From SIG459 sp045538735 (GTDB lineage Bacteria > Bacillota > Clostridia > Oscillospirales > Oscillospiraceae), in NCBI GenBank assembly GCA_045538735.1, contig JAZSRY010000055.1, positions 1-47,950 of the forward strand: 47,950 bases of DNA, written 5' to 3'. Under the pieces are notes generated by a model, which did not search any database, was not told the origin of the DNA, and saw only the letters and a program-made list of their open reading frames with translations. Every line of letters begins with the position of its first letter. Position 1 is the stretch's first letter. Made by a program: the position numbers and the translations under genes. Shown here piece after piece: positions 7,428-15,094 of this stretch.

Positions 7428-8399
7428 TTATGCGAGGGCGCAGGTGATGATAGCCATCTTGTAAACCTCGTCGGCATTGCAGCCGCGGCTGAGGTCGTTG
7501 ATGGGAGCATTCAGACCCAGAAGGATGGGGCCGTAAGCTGCGAAGCCGCCCAGACGCTGAGCGATTTTGTAGCCGATGTTGCCGGCGGTGACGTCGGGGA
7601 AGATGAAGGTGTTGGCCTGACCTGCAACGGGAGAGCCGGGGAACTTCAGCTGGCCGACTTCGGGAGCAACTGCAGCGTCAAACTGCATCTCGCCGTCAAC
7701 GGGAACATCCATAACTTCCTTTGCCTTGGCAACGGCGTTCTGAACCTTGGTGACCTCGTCATCCTTGGCAGAGCCCTTGGTGGAGAAGCTCAGGAAAGCA
7801 ACCTTGGGGTCGATGCCGAAGGTCTTTGCACACTCAGCGGTCTCCTTGGCGATCTCAACCAGGTTATCATCGGTGGGGTGGATGTTGATGGCGCAGTCGC
7901 CCATAGCCAGAAGCTCCTGAGTGCCGTCTGCCTTGTCGCGAGCCATGATGAAGCAGGAGGAAACGATGGAGTTGCCGGGCTTGGTCTTGATGAGCTGGAG
8001 AGCGGGACGGACGGTGTCGGCGGTGGAGTAGGTAGCGCCGCCCAGAAGAGCGTCAGCAACACCCATCTTTACCAGCATGGTGCCGAAATAGTTGCCCATC
8101 ATAAGATTCTTGCGGCAGTCCTCGGGGCTCATCTTGCCCTTGCGGAGCTCAACCATCTTCTCAACCATAGCGTCCATGCCTTCATAGGTGGCGGGGTCAA
8201 GAATCTGTGCGCCTTCGATGTTGTAGCCATCCTTGGCAGCAGCGGCCTTTACAGCCTCAACATTGCCGACGAGGACAACGCCGATGAGACCGTCAGCGAG
8301 AAGACGCTCGGTGGCGTTGAGGATGCGGTGGTCGGTACCCTCGGTGAAAACGATGGTCTTGGGGTTTTCTTTGAGCATTGCGTTTAGCTTAGCAAACAT
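7428..8399 (-). CDS. pta: Phosphate acetyltransferase
   Basis: A 323-residue cytosolic enzyme converting acetyl-CoA and phosphate to acetyl phosphate, the first step of acetate fermentation. It is the compact single-domain Pta form (PTA_PTB family). Conserved stretches include FTEGTDHRILNA near the N-terminus, GVADALLGGATYSTADTVRPALQ, SSCFIM, MQFDAAV and NTFIFPDVTAGNIGYK toward the C-terminus, with the catalytic-site SPVAGQAN region between. No ackA is adjacent, so acetate kinase must be encoded elsewhere. ATG has GGAGG upstream. Transcribed alone from a sigma-A promoter (8450-8477). Confidence 0.95.
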   Translation of the reverse strand: MFAKLNAMLKENPKTIVFTEGTDHRILNATERLLADGLIGVVLVGNVEAVKAAAAKDGYNIEGAQILDPATYEGMDAMVEKMVELRKGKMSPEDCRKNLMMGNYFGTMLVKMGVADALLGGATYSTADTVRPALQLIKTKPGNSIVSSCFIMARDKADGTQELLAMGDCAINIHPTDDNLVEIAKETAECAKTFGIDPKVAFLSFSTKGSAKDDEVTKVQNAVAKAKEVMDVPVDGEMQFDAAVAPEVGQLKFPGSPVAGQANTFIFPDVTAGNIGYKIAQRLGGFAAYGPILLGLNAPINDLSRGCNADEVYKMAIITCALA

Positions 8400-8449
8400 T
8401 TAGATTTCCTCCAGTTAGTAGATTAAAAAAGTTATTTTCTGACAAATTA

Positions 8450-8477
8450 ACTTTAGCACTTTTGAAAGAAATGTCAA
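8450..8477 (-). promoter_or_regulatory. Predicted sigma-A promoter of pta
   Basis: Minus-strand TTGACA (8477-8472), 16-nt spacer, TAAAGT (8455-8450). Confidence 0.6.
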
Positions 8478-8502
8478 GCTTGGAGGGGGATTTTTGTGGA
8501 GC

Positions 8503-8530
8503 ACAGCAGGGAGAAAAGCGGCATATTATG
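8503..8530 (+). promoter_or_regulatory. Possible sporulation (sigma-K-like) promoter of dpaAB
   Basis: ACA at 8503-8505, 16-nt spacer, CATATTATG at 8522-8530, resembling a sigma-K AC...CATAnnnTA pattern. It is a short match, and it would leave only a few nucleotides before the dpaA ribosome site. Support comes mainly from the sigma-K dependence of dpaAB in Bacillus. Confidence 0.25.
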
Positions 8531-8550
8531 GAGCGGAAGGGAGAGATAAA

Positions 8551-9363
8551 ATGAAAGGCTTGATAATCGGGGGCGATAATCGCTTTCCCTGTCTTTGGAG
8601 AATGCTGGCGGAGGAAGGCCACGGCTTCTTCCCTCTTGCCATGGAAAAAGCTCTTTCTGTGGAAGGTCCCGTGGACTACGCGGGGGCGGACTGCGTAATT
8701 TTGCCCTTGCCGGCGGAGCGCCTTGGGCGGCTGAACGCGCCCCTTTGCGGCGAAGTACATAGTGCGGAAGAATTTTTGGAGCATCTTCGCCCCGGAACTG
8801 TAGTCTGGGCAGGTATGGCGGGGGAGACCCTTCGCGAATTCTGCCGTGAAAGAGGGCTTATTCTGAAGGACTATTTCGCTTCCGAGGCTTTGCAGAGGAA
8901 AAATGCTCTTCTCACCGCCGAGGGCACGATAGCCCTGATGCTGACTATGGACGGAAAGTGTCTTTGCGGCAGGAGTGTGATGATAAGCGGCTTCGGGCGG
9001 ATAGCAAGGCTTCTTGCGCCGCGGCTTCGCTCTTTGGGAATGAGGGTCTGCGTTGCCGCCCGCTCGGCCCAGGACCGGGCTCTGGCGGAGGCTATGGGCT
9101 TGGAAAGCGTGGGATTAGAGGGCTGCACGGAGGGAAAATGGGACTTTGTGATAAACACCGTGCCCTCTGTGATATTCGGCAGGGAGGCGCTTTCCGCTTT
9201 CGCGCTCGCAAAGCTCATTGAGCTTGCCTCGCCTCCCTACGGCTTCGATATGGCCGCGGCGGAAGAGCTTGGAATAAAAGTTGAGATAGCTTCCGCTCTG
9301 CCCTCCCGCTTCGGGGCGGAGTCAGCGGCGGAGGCAATTAAAGATGCAATATTGGAGGAATAA
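8551..9363 (+). CDS. dpaA: Dipicolinate synthase subunit A
   Basis: A 270-residue SpoVFA-type subunit. With DpaB it oxidises the lysine-pathway intermediate (dihydrodipicolinate) to dipicolinic acid in the mother cell, for loading into the spore core. The N-terminal DpaA-specific domain is followed by a Rossmann NAD(P)-binding fold, ISGFGRIARLL (GFGRIA at 147-152), then FVINTVPSVIF. The start at MKGLIIGGDNR is chosen for the AGGGAG ribosome site and family N-terminus. An in-frame upstream extension to 8494 has no homology. dpaB follows after 3 nt. The pair sits apart from dap genes. Confidence 0.93.
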   Translation: MKGLIIGGDNRFPCLWRMLAEEGHGFFPLAMEKALSVEGPVDYAGADCVILPLPAERLGRLNAPLCGEVHSAEEFLEHLRPGTVVWAGMAGETLREFCRERGLILKDYFASEALQRKNALLTAEGTIALMLTMDGKCLCGRSVMISGFGRIARLLAPRLRSLGMRVCVAARSAQDRALAEAMGLESVGLEGCTEGKWDFVINTVPSVIFGREALSAFALAKLIELASPPYGFDMAAAEELGIKVEIASALPSRFGAESAAEAIKDAILEE

Positions 9364-9366
9364 AAT

Positions 9367-9960
9367 GTGGAAAAACTTCGGATAGGTTTAGCCCTGACCG
9401 GCTCTTACTGCACTTATGACAAGGCTTTGGCCGCTGCGGAGGCGCTTTGCGGAAAATATGATGTGACCGCAATAATGAGCGAAACCGCTGCCGCAACGGA
9501 CAGCCGCTTCGGCAGCGCGGAAAGTTTTATGGCGCGGCTTGAAGCTATGACGGGGAAGGCGGTGCTGAAAAGCATCGTGGAAGTTGAGCCGGTAGGGCCT
9601 CAGAAGATGTTCGATATTCTGGTGATAGCCCCCTGCACGGGCAATACCGCCGCTAAGCTGGCTAACGGCATCACCGATTCCTGCGTGACCATGGCGGCAA
9701 AAAGCCATCTCAGAAACGGCAGACCCCTGCTTCTCGCCATAGGCACCAATGACGGCCTCAGCGGCAGCGCAAAAAACATAGGCGAGCTTCTGGGTAGAAG
9801 GAACATATATTTCCTGCCCTTTTATCAGGATGACCCCATAGGCAAGCCCCGCTCTCTGGCGTCGGACTATACTTCGCTGGAGCGAAGCATTCTTGACGCG
9901 CTGGAGGGAAAGCAGAGCCAGCCCATATTGGGCGGCGGTCACGGAAGAGCCTGCGGCTGA
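9367..9960 (+). CDS. dpaB: Dipicolinate synthase subunit B
   Basis: A 197-residue flavoprotein-fold subunit (SpoVFB) acting with DpaA to make dipicolinic acid. The N-terminus KLRIGLALTGSYCTYDKA is the flavoprotein signature. A second conserved loop, APCTGNTAAKLANGITDS, is at 88-105. Start is GTG 9367 with GGAGG 8 nt upstream and only 3 nt after the dpaA stop, so the two are co-transcribed and probably coupled. Presence of dpaAB is good evidence that the host forms heat-resistant endospores. No clear terminator of its own follows; repeats begin at once. Confidence 0.95.
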   Translation: MEKLRIGLALTGSYCTYDKALAAAEALCGKYDVTAIMSETAAATDSRFGSAESFMARLEAMTGKAVLKSIVEVEPVGPQKMFDILVIAPCTGNTAAKLANGITDSCVTMAAKSHLRNGRPLLLAIGTNDGLSGSAKNIGELLGRRNIYFLPFYQDDPIGKPRSLASDYTSLERSILDALEGKQSQPILGGGHGRACG

Positions 9961-9968
9961 TTCTTATT

Positions 9969-10082
9969 TAAAGGCTCCCTTGCAAAGGGGGCTGTCTGCG
10001 GAGCAGACTGGGGGATTGGGTTTTCTCTCCCTCCGTCTTTTGCTTCGAAAAATCCACCTCCCTCGTCAGAGGAAGGCATTTT
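9969..10082. repeat. Two C repeats in opposite orientation
   Basis: 9969-10020 is minus-oriented: CTCCCTTGC / GCAAAGGGGG-type hairpin, then GTCTGC-GGA-GCAGAC. 10026-10082 is plus-oriented: TTTTGC-TTCG-AAAA, then CCTC-CCTCGTCA-GAGG. They form the left part of the 630-bp repeat mosaic between dpaB and htrA. Confidence 0.6.
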
Positions 10083-10084
10083 GC

Positions 10085-10108
10085 GGGCGATTCGTAAATC
10101 GCCCCTAC
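10085..10108 (-). repeat. REP-like palindrome
   Basis: GGGCGATT-CGTA-AATCGCCC with CTAC foot (10105-10108). It is followed after 9 nt by the left end of repeat A copy 3. Confidence 0.7.
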
Positions 10109-10117
10109 GGGGGGCGA

Positions 10118-10354
10118 AAACAGAACGAGGTACAGCCTTCGTGGCGACGAACAGTCGCCAAAAAGCAGCAGCGTCCTGAGCGGAAGTCGAGGGATGCACA
10201 CTAAGGTTTAGGCGCTTGTTATGTGGCACAATGTATTTCCTGCATTGGCACAAGGGGAGTTCCAAAAGGGGGGCATGGGGACCCCCTTTTGGTTGGACTT
10301 TTCTTTCCATATTCTTTTCGGTCACACGAAAAGAATATGGCCGTCGGAGACAAT
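10118..10354 (+). repeat. Repeat A copy 3 (complete)
   Basis: Complete A repeat with distinctive but compensated stems. Hairpin 1 is GGCGAC-GAACA-GTCGCC. Hairpin 2 is CCAAAAGGGGG / CCCCCTTTTGG. Hairpin 3 has a TTTTCG-GTCACA-CGAAAA tip. Right end GTCGGAGACAAT. Lies between convergent dpaB and htrA. Confidence 0.85.
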
Positions 10355-10366
10355 CCAAATAAAACA

Positions 10367-10444
10367 ATCCCTCCGCCTCACATTCGTTCGGCACCTCCCT
10401 TTGCAAGGGAGGCATTTTGCGGGCGATTCGTGAATCGCCCCTAC
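10367..10444. repeat. Repeat C followed by a REP-like palindrome
   Basis: C repeat 10367-10417 with CTCCCTT-TGC-AAGGGAG. Then GGGCGATTC-GT-GAATCGCCC with CTAC foot at 10421-10444. The remaining bases to 10480 hold a further GGTGGGG...CGCCACC hairpin. Confidence 0.65.
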
Positions 10445-10480
10445 GGGTTGTGGCAAGGGCGGTGGGGTGTGGTCGCCACC

Positions 10481-10518
10481 AAAAAAACAAAGATGCCGCA
10501 GGCAAGCCTGCGGCATCT
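10481..10518 (-). terminator. Terminator of htrA
   Basis: AGATGCCGCAGGC-AA-GCCTGCGGCATCT perfect stem, followed on the minus strand by TTGTTTTTTT. Confidence 0.9.
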
Positions 10519-10591
10519 TCGCGCTGAGATGGGGGTGGAAAGAGAGATAAGAAAGATAAGAAAGAGAGGATATCAAAATCGGGGCGGAGAT

Positions 10592-12007
10592 TTATCCGCG
10601 GTCGGGTATCTCCTCGTCGAAGATAACAGTCAGCTGAACATCTCCGTCGGAGCGGGAGACGGTGAGAATGGCCTCATCTCCTGCGCGGTAGTCTTTTTTA
10701 ACGGAAAGGAGATCATCGCTGCTGCGTATTGTTTTTCCGTCAATTGCGGTTATGATGTCGCCTGCCTCAAGACCTGCGATGTCGGCGCAGGAGCCGGGGA
10801 CAACCTCCACAACATAAGCGCCTGCGGGGAGGTTATAGTACTGGCTCACGGAGGCGGGGAGGGTATCCGCGTGAATGCCCAGGTAGGCCTTGCCGCTGAC
10901 ATAGCCCTTGTTTATAATGTCATCGGCAATTTTCACGGCATCGTTGATAGGCACGGCAAAGCCGAGACCTTCAACACCGGTGTTGGAATATTTGGCGGTG
11001 ACGATGCCGATTACCTGACCGTTTCTGTTGTAAACGGGGCCGCCGGAGTTGCCGGAGTTAACGGCAGCGTCAAACTGGAACATATTAATGGTGGTATAGC
11101 CGCCGGAGGCGGAGTCATAGGTGCTGATGTCTCTGTCCAGCGCGGAGACCATACCGCCGGTCATGGTGTATTCAAGCTCGCCCAGGGGGTTGCCCACAGC
11201 ATAGACACTGTCGCCGACAAACATGTTGTCGCTGTTTCCCAAGCTGACAGCGGAGAGATTTTCTGCCTCGATCTTCAGAACCGCCACATCATTATCGGCT
11301 TCATAGCCCACGATGGAGGCCACATATTCGCTGCCCTCATGGGTGAGGACGCTTATTTCATAGCCGCCTCTTGCGGCCTCCTCGATAACATGGAAGTTCG
11401 TGAGGATGTAGCCGTCAGGGCTGATTATGAAGCCGGAGCCGGAAACGGCGGAGGAGGTTGTGTAGCCAAAGAAGTTTTTATAGGTTATTTCCGTGGTAAC
11501 CGCAACCACCTGACGGCAGGCCAGCGCATACAGCTCCTTCAGAGGAATGGCGCCCTCCTCGGAGTAAACGGCATTGCCGCTTTGAGAGGGGAGAGACTCT
11601 GCGGGAGGAATGGCAAGAGCGCCGCCACTCTGGGCGGGAGCGTTTATTTCGGCGGGAAGATAGTCTTCAATATGCTGGGCAAAATAGCCGCCAACGAATG
11701 CACCGCCGCCTATGCCGCCGAGAATCGCGCAGACAAGGCACAGGGCAATCACCGCAAGAGCGGGCATTCCCCGGCGCTTTTCGCGGGAGCGTTTGGGCTT
11801 TTTGGAGCCGTGCTCTTGGCAGTGGTAATTTTTGGGCACAGCGCCTGCGCTCTCCGCCGGGATGTAGCTGGCGTCGGAGTAGGCTCTGCGTGTGGCTTCG
11901 GGTCTTATATAATGGTATTCGCCGTCGTTGCCTGCGGCAAATTCGCCGGTGAAATTGGGTTTGCTGTTTTCGTTATTATCGAAAGAATTATCGTTGAAGG
12001 GGCTCAT
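10592..12007 (-). CDS. htrA: HtrA/DegP-like serine protease with PDZ domain
   Basis: A 471-residue membrane-anchored, trypsin-like quality-control protease. A charged cytosolic N-terminus (1-80, with KKPKRSREKRR before the membrane) leads into one membrane segment (81-106). An extracytoplasmic protease domain follows with the triad His206 (TNFHVIEE), Asp240 (EADNDVAVLK) and Ser321 (NSGNSGGP). A single PDZ domain at about 375-465 binds substrate C-termini. The start at MSPFNDNSF has GAGGAG upstream; the extra upstream in-frame codons precede that site and are unlikely to be translated. Divergent from mscS. Likely substrates are misfolded exported proteins. Confidence 0.93.
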   Translation of the reverse strand: MSPFNDNSFDNNENSKPNFTGEFAAGNDGEYHYIRPEATRRAYSDASYIPAESAGAVPKNYHCQEHGSKKPKRSREKRRGMPALAVIALCLVCAILGGIGGGAFVGGYFAQHIEDYLPAEINAPAQSGGALAIPPAESLPSQSGNAVYSEEGAIPLKELYALACRQVVAVTTEITYKNFFGYTTSSAVSGSGFIISPDGYILTNFHVIEEAARGGYEISVLTHEGSEYVASIVGYEADNDVAVLKIEAENLSAVSLGNSDNMFVGDSVYAVGNPLGELEYTMTGGMVSALDRDISTYDSASGGYTTINMFQFDAAVNSGNSGGPVYNRNGQVIGIVTAKYSNTGVEGLGFAVPINDAVKIADDIINKGYVSGKAYLGIHADTLPASVSQYYNLPAGAYVVEVVPGSCADIAGLEAGDIITAIDGKTIRSSDDLLSVKKDYRAGDEAILTVSRSDGDVQLTVIFDEEIPDRG

Positions 12008-12127
12008 AGTTTTACTCCTCTTGCTTGATGAGGCTATAATACAGCTCAGATATGACAGAAAAATGAACAAAGGCAAAAATAAATTTGAACATCTTCGGTG
12101 TATTTTGAAAATCGCGGCAATATCTTA

Positions 12128-12155
12128 TTGCATTGGCTGATACAGGTGGTATAAT
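12128..12155 (+). promoter_or_regulatory. Predicted sigma-A promoter of mscS
   Basis: TTGCAT (12128-12133), 16-nt spacer, TATAAT (12150-12155). Confidence 0.7.
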
Positions 12156-12190
12156 GATAGAGCTAAATCAAATATTCAGGAGGAACAAAA

Positions 12191-13000
12191 ATGGGATTTA
12201 TCACTGAATTTCTGTCAAGCATCGGCCTTGCAGGCGCAAGCCACATTGTAAGCGCAATCGTTATTTTCCTTATCTGCCTTATCGCAATCAAGGTTATAAC
12301 CGTCGTCGTTGGCAAGATTCTTGACAAGAGCAAGAAGCTTGAGGGAACTCTCAAGGGCTTTATCAAAACCGCTCTCAAGATAGTCCTCTGGGCTCTCGCC
12401 ATCATCATCGTTGCCGACTCCATTGGCATTGACACCGCATCCCTCGTCGCAGTGCTCTCCATCGCAGGTCTGGCTCTCAGCCTTTCCGTGCAGAATGTTA
12501 TGAGCAACCTTTTCAGCGGCATCACCCTGCTGCTCACCCGCCCCTTCGTTCAGGGCGACCTTATCGAGGTTGGCGCAAATCTGGGTACCGTCAAGAGCGT
12601 AGGTCTTTTCTACACCGTTATCGACACCCTGGATAACCGCGTTGTCTCCATCCCCAACGGCGATGTAACCGCCGCCAGCATCGTTAACTACAGCCGCAAT
12701 CCCCTCCGCCGCGTTGACCTCACCTTCAACGCTTCCTACGAAAGCTCCACCGAGTCCGTAAAGGCAGCCATCCTTGAGGCCATTGCGGAGGACAGCCGTA
12801 TCTCCGATGTTCAGGCTCCCTTCGTTGTTATCGGTGCATACAAAGAGAGCACCGTTGAGTACATCGTCCGCGTATGGTGCGATAATGCCGATTACTGGGA
12901 TGTCTACTTCGGTCTCAACGAGCGCGTACGCGAGTCCTTCGCCCGCAACGGCGTAAAGATGAGCTATGCCCATGTCAATGTTCATGTTGTGAACGACTGA
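12191..13000 (+). CDS. mscS: Small-conductance mechanosensitive channel
   Basis: A 269-residue MscS-family channel that opens under membrane tension to release solutes on osmotic downshock. Three hydrophobic segments lie in the first 110 residues (about 16-40, 60-80 and 83-110). The third, the pore-lining helix, is VAVLSIAGLALSLSVQNVMSNLFSGI. It is followed by the beta domain, RPFVQGDLIEVGANLGTVKSVGLFYTVIDTLDNRVVSIPNGDV, and a cytosolic alpha/beta cage to the end. Length is close to E. coli MscS. Ribosome site AGGAGG before ATG. Monocistronic with its own promoter and a bidirectional terminator shared with gdhA. Confidence 0.95.
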   Translation: MGFITEFLSSIGLAGASHIVSAIVIFLICLIAIKVITVVVGKILDKSKKLEGTLKGFIKTALKIVLWALAIIIVADSIGIDTASLVAVLSIAGLALSLSVQNVMSNLFSGITLLLTRPFVQGDLIEVGANLGTVKSVGLFYTVIDTLDNRVVSIPNGDVTAASIVNYSRNPLRRVDLTFNASYESSTESVKAAILEAIAEDSRISDVQAPFVVIGAYKESTVEYIVRVWCDNADYWDVYFGLNERVRESFARNGVKMSYAHVNVHVVND

Positions 13001-13017
13001 TAATTTCAGCGCATAAC

Positions 13018-13052
13018 AAAAAACTCCCGCAGAGATTTCTCTGCGGGAGTTT
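13018..13052. terminator. Bidirectional terminator between mscS and gdhA
   Basis: AAACTCCCGCAGAGA / TCTCTGCGGGAGTTT, a 15-bp perfect stem with A-run and T-run flanks, between convergent genes. Confidence 0.9.
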
Positions 13053-13066
13053 TATATTTTCAAGAC

Positions 13067-14410
13067 TTATACGATGCCCTGAGCTATCATTGCGTTGGCA
13101 ACCTTCAGGAAGCCGGCAATGTTGGCACCGGCAACAAGATTGCCTGCCATGCCGTACTCGGCGGCAGCGGAGGAAGCATTCTTATAGATGTTCTCCATAA
13201 TGCCCTTGAGCTTGGCATCAACCTCTTCAAAGCTCCAGCTGTAGCGCATGGAGTTCTGGCTCATTTCCAGAGCAGAGGTGGCAACGCCGCCTGCGTTGGC
13301 TGCCTTGGCGGGGGCGAAAAGCAGACCGCTGGACTGGAGATATGCAACAGCCTCGTTGGTGCAGGGCATATTTGCGCCTTCGCTGACGGCGAAGCAGCCG
13401 TTGGCTACGAGAGCCTTGGCGCTGTCCAGATCCAGCTCGTTCTGGGTGGCGCAGGGAATGGCGATGTCGCAGGGGATGGTCCAGATGCCCTTGCAGCCTT
13501 CGGTGTAAGTGGCATTGGGATGGTCGGCAACATATTCCTTGATGCGTGCGCGGCGAACCTGCTTGATAAGCTTGATTGCCTCGATATCAATGCCGTCGGG
13601 ATCGTGGATATAGCCGTTGGAGTCGCTGAGGGCAACAACCTTGGCGCCCAGCTCGGTGGCCTTTACGCAGGCATAGGTTGCAACATTGCCGCTGCCGGAA
13701 ATGACAACGGTTTTGCCCTCGAAGCTCTTGCCATTATCACGGAGCATAGCGTCGGTGAAATAGCATACGCCGAAGCCGGTTGCTTCGGTGCGGGCGAGGG
13801 AGCCGCCGTAGGGAATGCCCTTGCCGGTGATAACGCCGCCCTCATAAGCGCCGGTGATGCGCTTGAACTGACCGAAGAGATAGCCAACCTCACGGGCGCC
13901 CACGCCGATGTCGCCTGCGGGAACGTCCACATCCTGACCGACATATTTATAAAGCTCGGTCATATAGGTCTGGCAGAAGCGCATAAGCTCGGCATCGCTC
14001 TTGCGCTTGGGGTCGAAGTCGCTGCCGCCCTTGCCGCCGCCTATGGGCAGACCGGTGAGGGAGTTTTTGAAAATCTGCTCGAAGCCAAGGAACTTAATGG
14101 TGCCTTCCTTGACGCTGGGATGGAAGCGAAGACCGCCCTTGTAGGGGCCGATGGCAGAGTTGAACTGAACGCGGAAGCCGCGGTTTACGTGAACATTGCC
14201 CTGATCGTCGGTCCAGGGAACGCGGAACTTGATCATGCGCTCGGGCTCGGTGAGACGCTCGATAAGACCCAGCTTCTCATATTCGGGATGCTGCTCAACA
14301 ACGGGCTCGAGGGACTCCAGAACCTCGTGAATGGTCTGGAAAAACTCGGTTTCGCCCTCGTTGCGGGCTTCAACTTCTGCAATTACTCTCTTGAGATATT
14401 CGTTTTTCAT
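13067..14410 (-). CDS. gdhA: NADP-type glutamate dehydrogenase
   Basis: A 447-residue hexameric GDH of the bacterial family I size class, interconverting 2-oxoglutarate plus ammonia and glutamate. The substrate domain has GPYKGGLRFHPSV and the lysine motif PIGGGKGGSDFDPK (GGGKGG at 124-129). The Rossmann domain has VVISGSGNVATYA (about residues 231-243). NADP preference is inferred from overall similarity to anabolic GDHs, not proven by sequence. ATG has AAAGGAG upstream and a near-consensus promoter at 14469-14497. Expressed alone. Confidence 0.95.
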   Translation of the reverse strand: MKNEYLKRVIAEVEARNEGETEFFQTIHEVLESLEPVVEQHPEYEKLGLIERLTEPERMIKFRVPWTDDQGNVHVNRGFRVQFNSAIGPYKGGLRFHPSVKEGTIKFLGFEQIFKNSLTGLPIGGGKGGSDFDPKRKSDAELMRFCQTYMTELYKYVGQDVDVPAGDIGVGAREVGYLFGQFKRITGAYEGGVITGKGIPYGGSLARTEATGFGVCYFTDAMLRDNGKSFEGKTVVISGSGNVATYACVKATELGAKVVALSDSNGYIHDPDGIDIEAIKLIKQVRRARIKEYVADHPNATYTEGCKGIWTIPCDIAIPCATQNELDLDSAKALVANGCFAVSEGANMPCTNEAVAYLQSSGLLFAPAKAANAGGVATSALEMSQNSMRYSWSFEEVDAKLKGIMENIYKNASSAAAEYGMAGNLVAGANIAGFLKVANAMIAQGIV

Positions 14411-14468
14411 TTATATTGCTCCTTTCGGATAGGGTGTGAGCGGTTTAAATCACTAAATCAACGGATAA

Positions 14469-14497
14469 ATTTTACTCGTAAGAGCCGCCTTTGTCAA
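14469..14497 (-). promoter_or_regulatory. Strong sigma-A promoter of gdhA
   Basis: Minus-strand TTGACA (14497-14492), 17-nt spacer, TAAAAT (14474-14469). The region 14498-14635 upstream of it holds nothing recognisable. Confidence 0.8.
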
Positions 14498-14635
14498 GAA
14501 AATAGGGGCAAAAATTGCCATTGGAAGACATGTTTTTTTGAAGAAAAAGAGCGGACTTTTCAATTTGGCACAATCGGTTCTTTTCTTGCTGCGTGTTTCA
14601 TCTGTGCCTCCGGCGGAGGTGAATTTAGCCTTGTT

Positions 14636-14713
14636 GGGCGGACACATCGGTCCGCCCCTACGGCAAATTTTGGATAACGCACCATTCGTAGGGCGCGATG
14701 ACCTCAGCGCGCC
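14636..14713. repeat. Two REP-like palindromes
   Basis: 14636-14661: GGCGGAC-ACATCG-GTCCGCC with CTAC foot (minus). 14688-14713: GTAG then GGCGCG...CGCGCC (plus). Their GTAG ends face each other across 26 bp. Confidence 0.7.
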
Positions 14714-14715
14714 GA

Positions 14716-14741
14716 AAAACATAACGAGGGAAAATCCCCGT
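14716..14741 (+). repeat. Left-end fragment of repeat A, plus orientation
   Basis: AAACATAACGAGGGAAAATC followed by CCCGTGGC matches the left end of the copy at 45110, then breaks at the base of hairpin 1. The minus-oriented copy 4 begins within a few bases. Confidence 0.6.
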
Positions 14742-14744
14742 GGC

Positions 14745-14992
14745 GGAGAAGCGTTAATTGTCTCCGACGGCCATATTCTTTTCGCGTGGCCGAAAAGAAT
14801 ATGGAAAGAAAAGTCCACCAAAGAGGGGGTATAAAACCCCTCTTTGGAAACTCCCCAAGTGCGGAGATGGGAAATATATTGTTCCACATAATCAAAATCC
14901 AAAATCTATAGATTGCTCCTCGTTTTCCGCTCGGGACGCTGCTGCGTTGAGGCACCTGTTCGGTGCCACGAAGGCTGTACCTCGTTCTGTTT
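14745..14992 (-). repeat. Repeat A copy 4 (complete)
   Basis: Complete A repeat in minus orientation. Hairpin 3 has a TTTTCG-GCCACG-CGAAAA tip. Hairpin 2 is CCAAAGAGGGG / CCCCTCTTTGG. Hairpin 1 is GGCACC-GAACA-GGTGCC. Beyond its left end is a degenerate palindrome like that next to copy 1. It lies between the gdhA promoter and the ispE terminator. Confidence 0.85.
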
Positions 14993-15059
14993 GGGGCGTC
15001 GAGGACGCCGATCCATACGGATACGGATAATGCGCCCTACGAAAGCTGCGGTGCAATTT

Positions 15060-15087
15060 AAAAGCCCCCTCGTCAGAGGGGGCTTTT
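15060..15087 (-). terminator. Terminator of apgM-ispE
   Basis: AAAAGCCCCCTC-GTCA-GAGGGGGCTTTT, 8 nt after the ispE stop. Confidence 0.85.
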
Positions 15088-15094
15088 GATGCGA

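Noticed and set aside
8389..8784. Minus-strand frame between pta and dpaA
   Set aside because: Overlaps the pta promoter and dpaA on the other strand; no ribosome site or family.
10223..12028. 601-codon plus-strand frame opposite htrA
   Set aside because: Starts in repeat A and runs antisense to htrA.
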